The notes under the pieces: model-generated
Told to the model about the DNA's origin: nothing
Databases searched by the model: none
Seen by the model: only the letters and a program-made list of their open reading frames with translations
Position numbers and translations under genes: made by a program
Source of the DNA: Babylonia areolata
Lineage: Eukaryota > Mollusca > Gastropoda > Neogastropoda > Buccinidae
Direction of reading: 5' to 3'
Assembly: GCF_041734735.1 (NCBI RefSeq)
Contig: NC_134884.1
Location: 27,779,249 to 27,843,248, forward strand
DNA: 64,000 nt
Part shown: positions 37,306 to 49,017 of the stretch, one piece after another
Numbering within the stretch: the stretch's first letter is position 1
How the letters are laid out: each line of letters begins with the position of its first letter

Positions 37306-40300
37306 TGGTTTACGCCTCAAAAGTTTGCACGAAACGCGGCGTCACATTTGCGTCTTTTTACCCAGATCGCTCAGAACATAGAAACTAATATCTCAAGTCT
37401 GTGCCCAGAAGGAGGCGCTGTGGCGGGTTTTCTGCCTGAGATCTTTAACATTTAACTTTTAAAAATTTTATCAACTGAGGCACCGTTGCAGAATCGGTTA
37501 GTATAGGCGTTTGACTTCTGATTCAGTGTTCAGATGAGTCAGTCACACGTGATCACACACGCTGACAAAGTTGAATCATGGGGATTCACGTCAGTGATCA
37601 CAATAATTATATAGTTATGCGCCACAGACTGTCTCAGTTTTTATTTTTTTTTAAAGAAAAAAAAAGTTCGAAAATGGGCTTATGCGCACGTTTATTTTTT
37701 CATTAGAAACTAAATGGTTCAAATTGGTCAGTTCAGCCGGTATGCATGATGAAACGAAAAGCTGACCGGCCGTGGTGCAGTGTTCCGTCACGTGGAACTA
37801 CAGTACCCCGAGGCAACGTTCTTGCGGACCAGTTATTTTTTCATTATCTATTTTTATTCAATCAATTATTTTTTTTTTTTTTAAATGATCTACCTAACTG
37901 TGTCACGCGTACATGCAAACTAATTATTTGCTGAGGACACCCTGAACCATACGGCCTACAATTGGTATTTTCTGCCACTGTCACTGAGAACGCAACGTCA
38001 TACAAAATTACTTTAAAAGTCTACAAACTTGGTCTGATGACTTTGGAAAATATTTCATTTAATTTGAATAATGTGTCTAAATGCAATGTTTAGCATTACT
38101 ACTCAGTGGCAAAACATGATAATCAGTCCAGGATCAGTGTAATAATGAACTGACCGGGGCTAAAATTCACACACACACACACACACACACACAAACCGCA
38201 TGATAGCAAATCAAACCATAGCGCCACGAACAAAGACTGCCAGTGACTGAAATTCACGGTATTACCCGGCTTGGCGTCAGTTACACTCCATGATCATTGG
38301 CGTAGTTGTGACACCGACCGGCTACACACTGATATTCACATCGTAATTAAAAACTGAGGCAAACGTCCGGTCAGAGATATTGGGGAAAATTTTTTTTAAA
38401 CGAACATCATTACTCAGTCGTTTAGATGAAAAACATTTTTACTGTCATATATGTCTCACTGAGTGTCAGTGGTTCCGAACCACATTTACAGCATACACTG
38501 ACGTATTCTACTAAATTGGCGCCAATCATCAATTCAACGAATATGAGAAAAACCAACCAAAATGGTTAGAGAATATCGGCAAACGTATGAAACTATCAAG
38601 ACAGACTGAGACCGCTGAATTTACATTCAGAAGAAAAGGTATTGACCGTCGTGACGGTACGATGAGATCTTATACCGAGACTCAGTTATAGAATAGTCTA
38701 ATTAATTAGAAGATACTTGTAGTATTCTTTACATCTGACGATAAAACGAGAACCAAGAGTTGGTGAAAAATACATACTCAGCGTTTCAATTAAAACTGAC
38801 ATGCTTAAACGCTGCGGCTTTAGACAGTAATAGAGTCGTTGACTTCTGGAACTCGCTGCTATTTGAATTTTGAACAGCACCATCCGATAACACTTGCAAA
38901 AACTGTGACATTCAGCACGGTAAGGAACACATCCAAACGTTTAAGCTTTTGAGAAAAAAAACTTTTCTGGTTGATTTCCAATCTAGGAAAATTCACACAT
39001 GCAGTTTTCAAAGCCAGAAAACATCAGTAGCATTCAAGTTTACGAGATGATACATTTGTAAGCCCGGCAATTAAGGATTAGGCTTAAGCCAGACCGTTAA
39101 CTAGCTAAACTGACTAAATAACTAATTACTACTACTACTTTATTACCACCACTACCACTGCTGCAGCAGCAGCCTCGTAATGAAAAGATAGACGCATACG
39201 AGGTTTGATTAGTTGCAAACGTATCAGTGATGCAAACCGGCCATATGAAACACTATACCGGCAGGGAACATTCTTCCTGCCAACCATCCTTTAGTGGAAC
39301 AGCCTCCCGGAGTCAAGTGGACGCAGCACCATCTTTGAAACCATTGAGTCCAGATTGCGGGGCCACTTCCACCCCTGAGTGCCCTTCATCTTTCACTGGG
39401 GACAAGGGCCACCTAGCAGTGTCCTCAAATTAACAGCTTTGAAACATGCCCACCATTCCCCCACTACCGTACATTTAAGTGAACAAACATGATTCAAAAT
39501 AAATTACCGTGTCCGTCTCCTTTCTAAACAGGAAAAACAAATAAAACTTCACGCAGGAAAAAATACCAAAATATGGGTGGCGCTGTAGTCAGTGCAGCGA
39601 CGCGCTCTCACTCAGTGGGGAGAGCAGCCCGAATTTCACACAGAGAAATCTTTTGAGATAAAAAGAAATACAAATACAAATAAAAGCGTACGCATGACTG
39701 AAATAGATGCTACTTTACAGTATCACTGCACAGCATTCAAAACAAGGAAAAAACTAAACTAAAATGAAATGATAATCATAAATGTGGCCGTATAATTACG
39801 CATCACAATGTAGTGCAGTATTTAAATGCTTATGTCTTTGAAACGTGTTTTCTGATTCTTTTGATTTTTACTTTTACTTGCAATGTGTGGAGTGAGCGTG
39901 TCAGACTTTACAAGTGCCGGACGAAGGCACAATATCTACTGAATACTTATTATCAGTAAATATCATGTATTAGTGTTGATAATTTGTCTTCGTTGTTGAT
40001 TATACCTGGTCCAGTTTTCCCTTTCGAGACTGATAACAAAGTTACTTCTCATCTGTCTCATGTCGCCTCGTCTCGTCGCCTTCTTGTGACCTCTTTATCT
40101 TGTCTTCTCTCATCAGCTTCTCTTTCACTTCAAGTTAAAGAACTGAAAGCCAAAAAGTCAAAACATGCGACTAATCCACGTGCAACACGCTACATTAATC
40201 TGCTCAATAACAAAAAAATAAAGAAGAGGAAAAAAGTGGGGGCTGGGGCGGGGAGGGGAGGGGACGGGGGGTCGGGAGGTTCGAGGCCTAGCCACTGGCA

Positions 40301-40638
40301 TGCCTGAGCAACACAGTGAACATCAAATGCCTCAGGACTGAGGGACTAGGAGGGAGACCGTGACAGTTTACATGGAAGATCACTGCTGACCACAGCACTG
40401 TTAAACAGGAAGACAAAGTACATTTGTATACATGCTTAACTGCAAGCACTATGCGCACACAAGCCTAAAATAAAAAAAATAAGATGGACTGGACGGAGAC
40501 ACGAAAGACAGAGACATGGAAAGACAACTGAGGCAGATGAAGCTAAAAAGACAACGAAAGGTGTTTTTTTGTTGTTGTTGTTGTTTTTTTGTTTTGTTTC
40601 AGTGTAACTTGATAGATAAATAAATAATCCCCCCCCCC

Positions 40639-40683
<45 letters not shown>

Positions 40684-41760
40684 AAAATGAGGAAAAGAGG
40701 GAAGGGAAGCAATCCGAACACTGCACAATCTCAATCAATCTTTTTGCAGGATCTACATACAATCTACATATGATCAACCATTTCACAATTGGTGCCCACA
40801 AAATTCGATTCAGTAAGCAAAGACCGTCGTTGAACGGTGGTCTGGAAATAATCATACATTCAATCTTGCACCATTCATTGATCTTGTGTTTCGAACGCTT
40901 AGAATGGAGCCACTTCCTGTTTTCGGTTTCGGGTTCCTGGAAAGGAATGAGGGGTTGCCGTTACTGCAGAACTGTTCGGTGTAGTTATGTACGAATGACA
41001 GGGCGCCTGGAAAGATTGAAGTTAGCACCACATACCCTGTGTAAATTGACAATACACCAGTCGGGGGAGTATCGGGCTGACCCCGTTTTCATCCAGCATG
41101 GTAAGTGATCTACCACTGAGTCATTTACGACGGATTGCAGTCGCGTATTGTGAATAGTCACTGACATATACGTTGCTGTTCTCTCCGGTTAGGATTTAGC
41201 CTTGTGTATCAAGCTGTCATCATGCCTATCTTTAAGTTATTTCTAAATTCTCACGCCAAAAAAGAAAAGAAAAAAGAGTGATGATTACTAGTGATGGTGG
41301 TGTTAAAGATACAACTGAAGACGAAGATCATAGTAGACGGCGATGGATATGATATAGGCCTACAACTGCTATTGCTGCTACTATTGCTACTGCTGCTACT
41401 GCTACTGCTACTAAATAATGGAGTCTCCCGTCGGACCGACGGACGAGTAGGTAGGCAGGCTTATCTGTCGGTGTGTGTCATATGGGAGAAGAGGCCGATT
41501 CTGGATCCGCAGAAATTGAGCCCCACTGCTTCCTTCGCTCACGCTTCTCCATCAGTCGCTTCGTAACTACTACTACTACTGCTTTATAACGATGATGATT
41601 AAATATTATGGAACCTACATGAAAATAATTGAAAGTCAGTGAGGTTTTATGAACATAACTGACGGGCTTACTAATTTTTACTTGTTGATAATAACAGAGT
41701 AGTACATATATACACGCACAAACAAATGATAGTCACGAACATTCTCTCTCTTTCTCTCTC
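37306..41760. other. Intergenic; SINE scraps and simple repeats
   Basis: No gene is supported. A tRNA-like head fragment (gttgcagaatcggttagtat) lies at about 37490, and a SINE fragment starting gggtggcgctgtagtcagtg lies at about 39575-39690. (CA)n occurs at 38168-38192 and (TG)n(GA)n at 40641-40682. Near 41040-41130 on the minus strand is a tRNA-Ala-like remnant (gactcagtggtagatcactt). The open frames at 39984, 40436 and 40644 show no family resemblance. Confidence 0.55.
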
Positions 41761-41764
41761 TATG

Positions 41765-43147
41765 AGCTTTTACATCCAGCTCAGTCCGGTTTTAGACGAA
41801 AGCATTCATGCCACACAGCACTGATAAACATTGTAGATGACTGGCTTACCAACGTCAATAACAATAGATATTGTGGTGTTTTATTCGTTGATTTAAAAAA
41901 AAAAGCAAAAAAGCATTTGATGTGATAGACCACAACCTCTTACTTAGACAACTTGAACTATATGGTCAGTCAACCAATTGTCTTAGTTTGCTTAAATCCT
42001 ATATGGCAAACAGACAACAATGCGTGACAATGAGTACATCAATCTCCGCACCAACAACACTTGATTATGGCATTCCTCAGGGGTCTATTTTAGGCCCTTT
42101 ACTATTCTCAGTATATAAAAACGACCTACCACTCCATATCAAATCCATGTGCGAACTTTTTGCGGATGATACAACGATCCACACTTCTCATACTGACATT
42201 GTCGCTCTTGCAAAAGACTTACAAGAAAGTACTGATGAGCTCGTTAGATACACCGAACTAAACCGCATGTACGTCTCTTCACCCACAAAAAACAAAATGC
42301 ATGTTAATCACAATCAGACAAAAGAGGCAAAACACTATACATATTTTTCCTTCCATCCAAGTTAAAGGTGAACCTATTGAACAGGTCAGTGATCACAAAG
42401 TTCTGGGGATCATAATTGACAACAATCTCACTTGGAATCCTCACATAAATTCCCTTTGCAAAAAGACAGCCCGGAAACCCATCAACTATCCAGAATCAAA
42501 CATTTCCTTGACCTTCATTCACGGACATTATTTTTTCAAGCACATATCCAGTCTACAATAGATTATGAATCAATACTATGGGATTCTGCAAATGCTAACA
42601 CCATGAAGCCATTACAGAATCTTCATAAACTGGGGCTCAAGCTGGTACTCCTTAAAAAGACTTCCCTTTAAGACTCAGACTATAAACAAGCGAATAATCT
42701 CCCACTAATCCGTAGATTAGAGTACAATAAAGGAATCATGATGCAAAAGATTATGACAGGTAATGCACCACCAACATTAACAGACAAATTTTCTGTAAAT
42801 TCTTCAAGGAATCCCTCCAAAGTCCATATCCCAGTTCCAAGAATTGACTTGTTCAAACCCAGTCTGGTCTACTCAGGCGCCACCCGATGGAACTCACTCC
42901 CAGAAACAATTAAACAACAACATTGCCCAACCACCTTCAAAAAACATTGCCTATCCCACTTTATGCCATAATGTGTCATGTAAATCGTTCGTTTTAATGA
43001 TACTGTTTGTCAAATGTGTATGGTTGACTGATAACCTCCCTCACCCTCCACCCCCCACTCTGATCTGTATAGCGGTGTGTGTTGTTTCCTTCATTTGGTT
43101 CATTTTTCCCCCATACATTTTACTAACACCATACTTGTACCTGTATG

Positions 43148-43207
<60 letters not shown>

Positions 43208-43545
43208 GTGTGTGTGTGTGGTTTGTTTGTATGTTTGGTTTTTGTTTGGGTTTTTTTGGGTTTTTTTTGTTTTTTGTTGTTGTTGTTGTTTTTTGTTGTT
43301 GTTTTTTTGGGGGGAGGGTTGTTTTGTTTTTGTTTTTTGTTTTGTTTTTGTTTTTTTGTTTTGTTTTATTTTATTTTATTAAATTTTTTTTAAAATTTAT
43401 CTTCCCTGTTATGTATCTCTACTAACACCATGCTTTCATTTTGTTTTGTATTGTTTAGTGTAGACCCTATTCAGGGCGGGTACTGGATGTAAAAAAGCAC
43501 ACCAGTGCTTATCTATTATCCTCGAAATAAAGAATTTGTCTTGTC
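41765..43545 (+). mobile_element. LINE 3' half (CR1/L2-like RT), mutated
   Basis: RT landmarks in order: HPAQSGFRRKHSCHTALINI, FDVIDHNLLLRQLELYG, YGIPQGSILGPLLFSVYKND, CELFADDTTIHTSH, DHKVLGIIIDNNLTWNPH, then SLVYSGATRWNSLPETIKQQ near the C-terminus, ending at about 42971. Breaks that I see: an A-rich frame change near 41895, one near 42300 and one near 42500, and a stop near 42671. The 3' UTR includes (TG)n at 43149-43219 and a G/T-rich run, and ends near 43543 with ctcgaaataaagaatttgtc. The 5' half is missing. Confidence 0.85.
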
Positions 43546-43589
43546 TCTAGTCTTTTTGTGTGTGTCTCCGCCCCTGCCCCCCTCTCTCT

Positions 43590-43598
43590 CACACACAC

Positions 43599-43645
<47 letters not shown>
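43590..43645. repeat. (AC)n microsatellite
   Basis: A nearly uninterrupted (AC)n tract follows a C/T-rich stretch after the LINE 3' end. Confidence 0.9.
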
Positions 43646-43652
<7 letters not shown>

Positions 43653-44039
43653 ATCGACAGTAACTCCATGATTAATATAGTTTTATTAGCAAGAAAAGCG
43701 CTTGTACAAAGTGAAAGTGACAGTTTTTGTCAAAGTTAAATTGAGAATATTTATGATTTGGTAAAATTAGTCAGAAAAAAACATAGCTAACCGTGACTGC
43801 ATAATATGATTAATACTACAAGCACGAAACTGAGAAATAAACTGATCGCAGACTATATAATATGATAAAATTGTTAGCAAAAAAACAACAACAAAAAACA
43901 AACAAACAAACAAAAAACAAACAAACAAACAAAAAACAAACAAACCCAAACCCAAAACAATTTTACAGTGACAGTTTTTGTCAAAGTCAACAGTGACCAC
44001 ATAATGTGATAATGTTAATGATATATGGATACTTATATA

Positions 44040-44395
44040 GCGCCTATCCTCGGTCGGAGACCAAGCTCTAAGCGCTTCACATAGTCATCATTTGCACAAC
44101 TACAGGTAGAGCCGACTGGCATCTGTCGTTCGGCGCTCATCATTCGTTTCCTGTGCCATTCAGTTTGGTTTCAGTCACGCACACATATACAGACATGTAA
44201 CATTTTACGTGTTTGACCATTTCGTTTTTATCTACTCCGCCACGTAGGCAGACATATTCCGTTTTCGGGGGTTTGCATGTTGGGTAAGTTCTTGTTTCCA
44301 TAACCCATCGAACGCTGACATGGATTACAGGATCTTTAACGTGCGTACTTGATCTTCTGCGTGCGTATACACACGAATATGGTAAATTATAAGAG
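44040..44395 (-). mobile_element. SINE with conserved central domain, copy 1
   Basis: ccgttttcgggggtttgcat, gcatgttgggtaagttcttg, tgtttccataacccatcgaa and cgctgacatggattacagga match the SINE at 62603-62983. The left end is extended by tatatagcgcctatcctcgg, a tail module not present in the other copy. The tRNA head is missing. It ends at the (AC)n tract (44398-44440), about 120 bases before the deaminase exon. Confidence 0.7.
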
Positions 44396-44443
<48 letters not shown>

Positions 44444-44562
44444 CAACAACTACTAACAGTGTCCGGTGACAGTTTTTGTCCAAGTACTGATGAGTTCATG
44501 AACCATGACTGTTGTCAGTGTGCACACGCATCACCGACACCCTTCATGACCTGACATGGTTC

Positions 44563-45040
44563 CAGGCTTTCTCCGGAGACAGAACAGGCCGGGGGCCTTC
44601 ACTTCAGGAACAGCAGAGATTTTATTTCAACCAGTCTCTCGAGTCTCGAGTCATGTGCGGAACTCCACCAAGAACCATCCGTCACCCGCCGACTAATCAG
44701 GAGAGGTTCACGCTTTTTGAAAACATGATGAGGTGCGGGGTGAAGAGTACCTGTGCCAAGACCTACCTGGCAATGTACTGGTTGGATATCAGCCAGCCGG
44801 AGGGGCGTTTGACCTCCCCGCTCTTTGAGAACAACCCCAGTGGCCACGCAGAGGACCACCTCTTGAGGCACCTGCTTCTGCAGCTGAGCATCATCCACGC
44901 GGACAGGCTGAAGGCGGTCACCATCCTACAGAACGCCAGCCCGTGTGCACGGTCAGTGAGTCATGATACTTGTTTTGAAGGAAGATGTTTGAAAGAGAGT
45001 GTTGAAGGGGGAGGGAGAAAATAGCACGTGCGTGCGTGCA

Positions 45041-45071
<31 letters not shown>

Positions 45072-45798
45072 ATGAATTGTTCACAGAGACCGATGTCGAG
45101 ATGTCTGACATGACTGTATGAACGAAAAGGAATACCCTAGGACTGGATTTTGTACAGGTGTGCTGAGAAGTATCTGTTGACTCTGGGTGACGTGCGACAG
45201 AACAGTACCGTAAGAGTGGTCATCGTCTTCTCTTCGTTTCATTGGCTGAAACGGGAGTCGTGTCGCTTGCTGGGCCACAACCATGCGCCCGTGCTCGATT
45301 ACACTCATCAGCAGAACAGAGGCGGTCTTCTGCGACTTCGGTGAGGACTTGGACATGTATGCGTTAATGGGGCGATCTTCTGTCGGGGCCTTTTCTCTCG
45401 ACAGTCATATAACACAATGTATGTATGTATATCGTAATGTAGTTCCAGGGCAACCGGCCAATAATCAGTTACTGCGACGGAGGAGCTGGTGTCTTAAGAC
45501 CATCAAATGTAATCTACTTTATTCAATTGACAGAATCGTTCCATAGCCAGTTATATGGCGCATCGCGTAGTGACCCTGGTTACATACACTGATGTTCAGT
45601 CTCTGTCGCTGCTTGCATCTTCCGCTTCCTACGTGTTGTTCTTTCTCATCAGGGGCGGACAGCGGGGACAACTTGAAAGGACTTGACCATGGTACTGCCA
45701 TGCACTGTCTGAAGGTGGCTATCGAACACACACACTGTGCGATCGCATCGCGGTCAGGGTTTTCAGGCTGTCGGGTGAGACAGCTCAACGCCCGCACC

Positions 45799-45832
<34 letters not shown>

Positions 45833-46090
45833 CCCGACAACTTGTCAACTTCCTCTCCCGGACCAGCTGTTCATGTCGTTGACTGTCCCTTTAACAACGC
45901 AACGTGCATTTATGGGTTTTCGCTCTCGCCGCTGTGGCGTGTCGAGTTACGGAAAACGTGGTTTGTTCGATCGGTTTAATTTACATGAATTTTCTTCTGT
46001 TGGTTTTCTCAGTAGACCCTGTATCTCTGTACACACGCTGGCTCCGGCATCCTAGTTACAAAGCCAGCTTTTTTCTTTCCTGCTTGCTTG

Positions 46091-46135
<45 letters not shown>

Positions 46136-46593
46136 GCATTTTTTCACCCCTTGCATAAACTGTTCATGTACATTAGGGTACAAGGGAGATCTTATTCGGT
46201 TCCGTGACAGCCGTTTCAGTCTAGTTTTGTTAAATGCTTTCACATACCTGTGTCTGTTCACTTTTTCTGAAAGACACTTTTACAGAACGTATGCAGAATC
46301 ACCACTTTACATTACAGCGACTGAGTTGCTGTGGTCTCTGATAACAGTTTGGTTTCGTCTGTCCGGCGTCTGCAAGTCAGTGTCACGCCGCAGGTCATGA
46401 GCACGACGTCGTTTGTTGCAGAGAGACCGGACTGACGGTACGGACGATTTGCCTGGAGGACTGGAGAATGCTGTGCACGGCTCTCCAGGTTCCATTCCCG
46501 CAAGACATCCAGTCCCCGTACCATTACTTCATGTCCCTCCGGGGCCAGGACGACTATCGTCTAAGAGATGACCTGGAGATCGTCCTTTCCTGA
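44563..46593 (+). CDS. AID/APOBEC-like cytidine deaminase
   Basis: Three exons join in phase: up to 44951, 45158-45340 and 46422-46593 (TGA at 46591). From the first in-frame ATG (44653) the product is 217 aa, close to AID (198 aa). If the acceptor-like ttccag before 44563 is used, an upstream exon supplies the start. Counting from 44653, zinc ligand H65 and catalytic E67 lie in GHAEDHLL, and P97-C98-A-R-C101 completes HxE-x29-PCxxC. Before it, RFTLFENMMR and KTYLAMYW correspond to the AID FLYQFKN and ETYLCYV segments. After it, VRVVIVFSSF, then GGLLRLR and TGLTVRTICLEDWRMLC, match the AID [22 protein letters not shown] region. The spacer between these is longer than in AID. Expected activity is deamination of cytosine in DNA or RNA; the substrate and location are unknown. 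The exons are GC-rich against AT-rich surroundings. Confidence 0.85.
46096..46132. repeat. (TA)n in deaminase intron 2
   Basis: An uninterrupted (TA)n of about 37 bases. Intron 2 also carries (TG)n at 45801-45832. Intron 1 carries (TG)n at about 45038-45068. Confidence 0.9.
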
Positions 46594-46779
46594 GGCTCCC
46601 TTACAGTTCTCAGGGAAAAAAAAAAAAGAAAGAAAAAGGTTCGACAGGAAGACAAGAGTGTGTGACTGGTATGCATTCATTGTATTACAGACTTGATTTG
46701 CTTGGGTAACATGACAGTTTTAAAGAGGACACCGCCGTGAAAACTGATATTTTGACGTAGCGAAAACATACAAGAAGAA

Positions 46780-48433
46780 GACACAGTGAAAACTGACAAT
46801 AGGGAGACACAGTAAAAACTGACAACATGGGGACACAGTGAAAACAGACAACAGGGGGACACAGTGAAAACAGACAACAAGGGGACACAGTGAAAACAGA
46901 CAACAGGGCGACACAGTAAAAACAGACAACATGGGGACACAGTGAAAACAGACAACAGGGGGACACAGTGAAAACAGACAACATGGGGACACAGTGAAAA
47001 CAGACAACAGGGGGACACAGTGAAAACAGACAACAGGGGGACACAGTGAAAACAGACAACAAGGGGACACAGTGAAAACAGACAACAAGGGGACACAGTG
47101 AAACAGACAACAGGGGGACACAGTGAAAACAGACTACAGGGTGACACAGTGAAAACAGACCACAGGAGGGCACAGTGATAACAGACAACAGGGGGACACA
47201 GTGAAAACAGACAACAGGGGGACACAGTGAAACAGACAACAGGGGGACACAGTGAAAACAGACAACAGGGGGACACAGTGAAACAGACAACAGGGGGACA
47301 CAGTAAAAACAGACAACAGGGTGACACAGTGAAAACAGACCACAGGAGGGCACAGTGATAACAGACAACAGGGTGACACAGTGAAAACAGACAACAGGGG
47401 GACACAGTGAAAACAGACAACATGGGGACACAGTGAAAACAGACAACAAGGGGACACAGTGAAAACAGACAACAGGGGGACACATTGAAAACAGACCACA
47501 GGAGGGCACAGTGATAACAGACAACAGGGGGACACAGTGAAAACAGACAACAGGGGGACACATTTAAAACAGACAACAGGGGGACACAGTGAAAACAGAC
47601 AACAAGGGGACACAGTGAAAACAGACAACAGGGGGACACAGTGAAAACAGACAACAGGGGGACACATTTAAAACAGACAACAGGGGGACACAGTGAAAAC
47701 AGACAACAAGGGGACACAGTGAAAACAGACAACAGGGGGACACAGTGAAAACAGACAACAGGGGGACACAGTAAAAACAGACAACATGGGGACACAGTGA
47801 AAACAGACAACAGGGGGACACAGTGAAAACAGACAACAGGGGGACACAGTGAAAACAGACAACAAGGGGACACAGTGAAAACAGACAACAGGGGGACACA
47901 GTGAAAACAGACAACAGGGGGACACAGTGAAAACAGACAACAGGGGGACACAGTGAAACAGACAACAGGGGGACACAGTGAAAACAGATAATAGGGAGAC
48001 ACAGTGAAAACAGACAACAGGGGGACACAGTGAAAACAGATAATAGGGAGACACAGTAAAAACAGACAACAGGGGGACACAGTGAAAACAGACAACAGGG
48101 GGACACAGTGAAAACAGATAATAGGGAGACACAGTGAAAACAGACAACATGGGGACACAGTGAAAACAGACCACAGGGCGACACAGTGAAAACAGACCAC
48201 AGGAGGGCACAGTGATAACAGACAACAGGGGGACACAGTGAAAACAGACAACATGGGGACACAGTGAAAACAGACAACATGGAGACACAGTGAAAACAGA
48301 CAAAATGGGGACACAGTGAAAACAGACCACAGGGCGACACAGTGAAAACAGACCACAGGGCGACACAGTGAAAACAGACCACAGGAGGGCACAGTGATAA
48401 CAGACAACAGGGGGGCACAGTGAAAACAGACAA
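46780..48433 (-). repeat. 26-bp minisatellite, about 63 copies
   Basis: On + the unit is acagtgaaaacagacaacag followed by ggggac (26 bases), repeated almost without gaps. Variants include aagggg, atgggg, agggcg and agggag. A marker variant (gaccacaggagggcacagtg, then ataacag) recurs at about 47157, 47337, 47496, 48187 and 48377, hinting at higher-order units. On the minus strand no unit contains a stop in any frame, so all three frames stay open and the longest is 605 codons. The translation is a 26-residue repeat built on FHCVPLLSVFTVSPCCLF. I read this as non-coding. Confidence 0.97.
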
Positions 48434-48535
48434 TAGTAAACTTCAATGCATTCAGAATCATGCAGCCCGACTCATGCTCCGTAAACCCATGCACGAGAGT
48501 GCGACATCACTGCTCAGAACACATTTTACAATATT
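48426..48535 (+). mobile_element. LINE RT C-terminal scrap
   Basis: KLQCIQNHAARLMLRKPMHE followed by SATSLLRTHF is the conserved KLQ.IQN.AARL.L..... segment after the RT domain of CR1/L2-type LINEs. It abuts the minisatellite directly. Nothing more of the element was recognised. Confidence 0.75.
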
Positions 48536-49017
48536 ACAATATATCCCCTACAGTAATCAGTTGTTTGTAAGCAGGCATACAGCATATGTTAAGCTGAGTA
48601 AAAGAAAGTGTGAGATACATACATGTGGTAAACTGACTGCAGGTTAGTTTGATTTTCAATTTATTTTCCCCCAAGTGAAACAAATACTGAATGCATCATT
48701 ATTTATTATGTGGAGCTATTTTCTCAATACTATTTACAAATTTTGGCAGCAAACTAAATTAAATGTTTGTAAGCGGACAGAATACAAATATTATGGGATT
48801 TATGCTGACTGTAGCTAACTGTGACTATTTTCTCATAGAAATAACAAATATTAACAGTATTAGTGTTTGGTAAACAACTGATTTCAGATAGCATATTAAC
48901 TTCACTTCCGGTCATAGTTCTAATTTGATTGTCTTTTGACATAGCTTATCATCCATCATAGGTCTGAGTGCAATCAAAGACTTACATGCCTGATTTCACC
49001 TTCAGCCCCCTACCTTC

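Noticed and set aside
41040-41130. tRNA gene on the minus strand
   Set aside because: The A-box region looks like tRNA-Ala, but the B box is degraded and no full cloverleaf could be drawn. Probably a SINE head remnant.
42844-43425. 193-codon ORF with Cys/Val repeats
   Set aside because: It starts in the wrong frame over a LINE C-terminus and continues through a (TG)n tract and G/T-rich run.
46780-48433. CRISPR-like array
   Set aside because: The units are contiguous 26-bp tandem repeats with no unique spacers, in a eukaryotic genome.
46677-48494. A 605-codon minus-strand open frame as a protein gene
   Set aside because: It is a translation of the 26-bp minisatellite. The other two minus frames are equally open, and there is no start context or splice structure.
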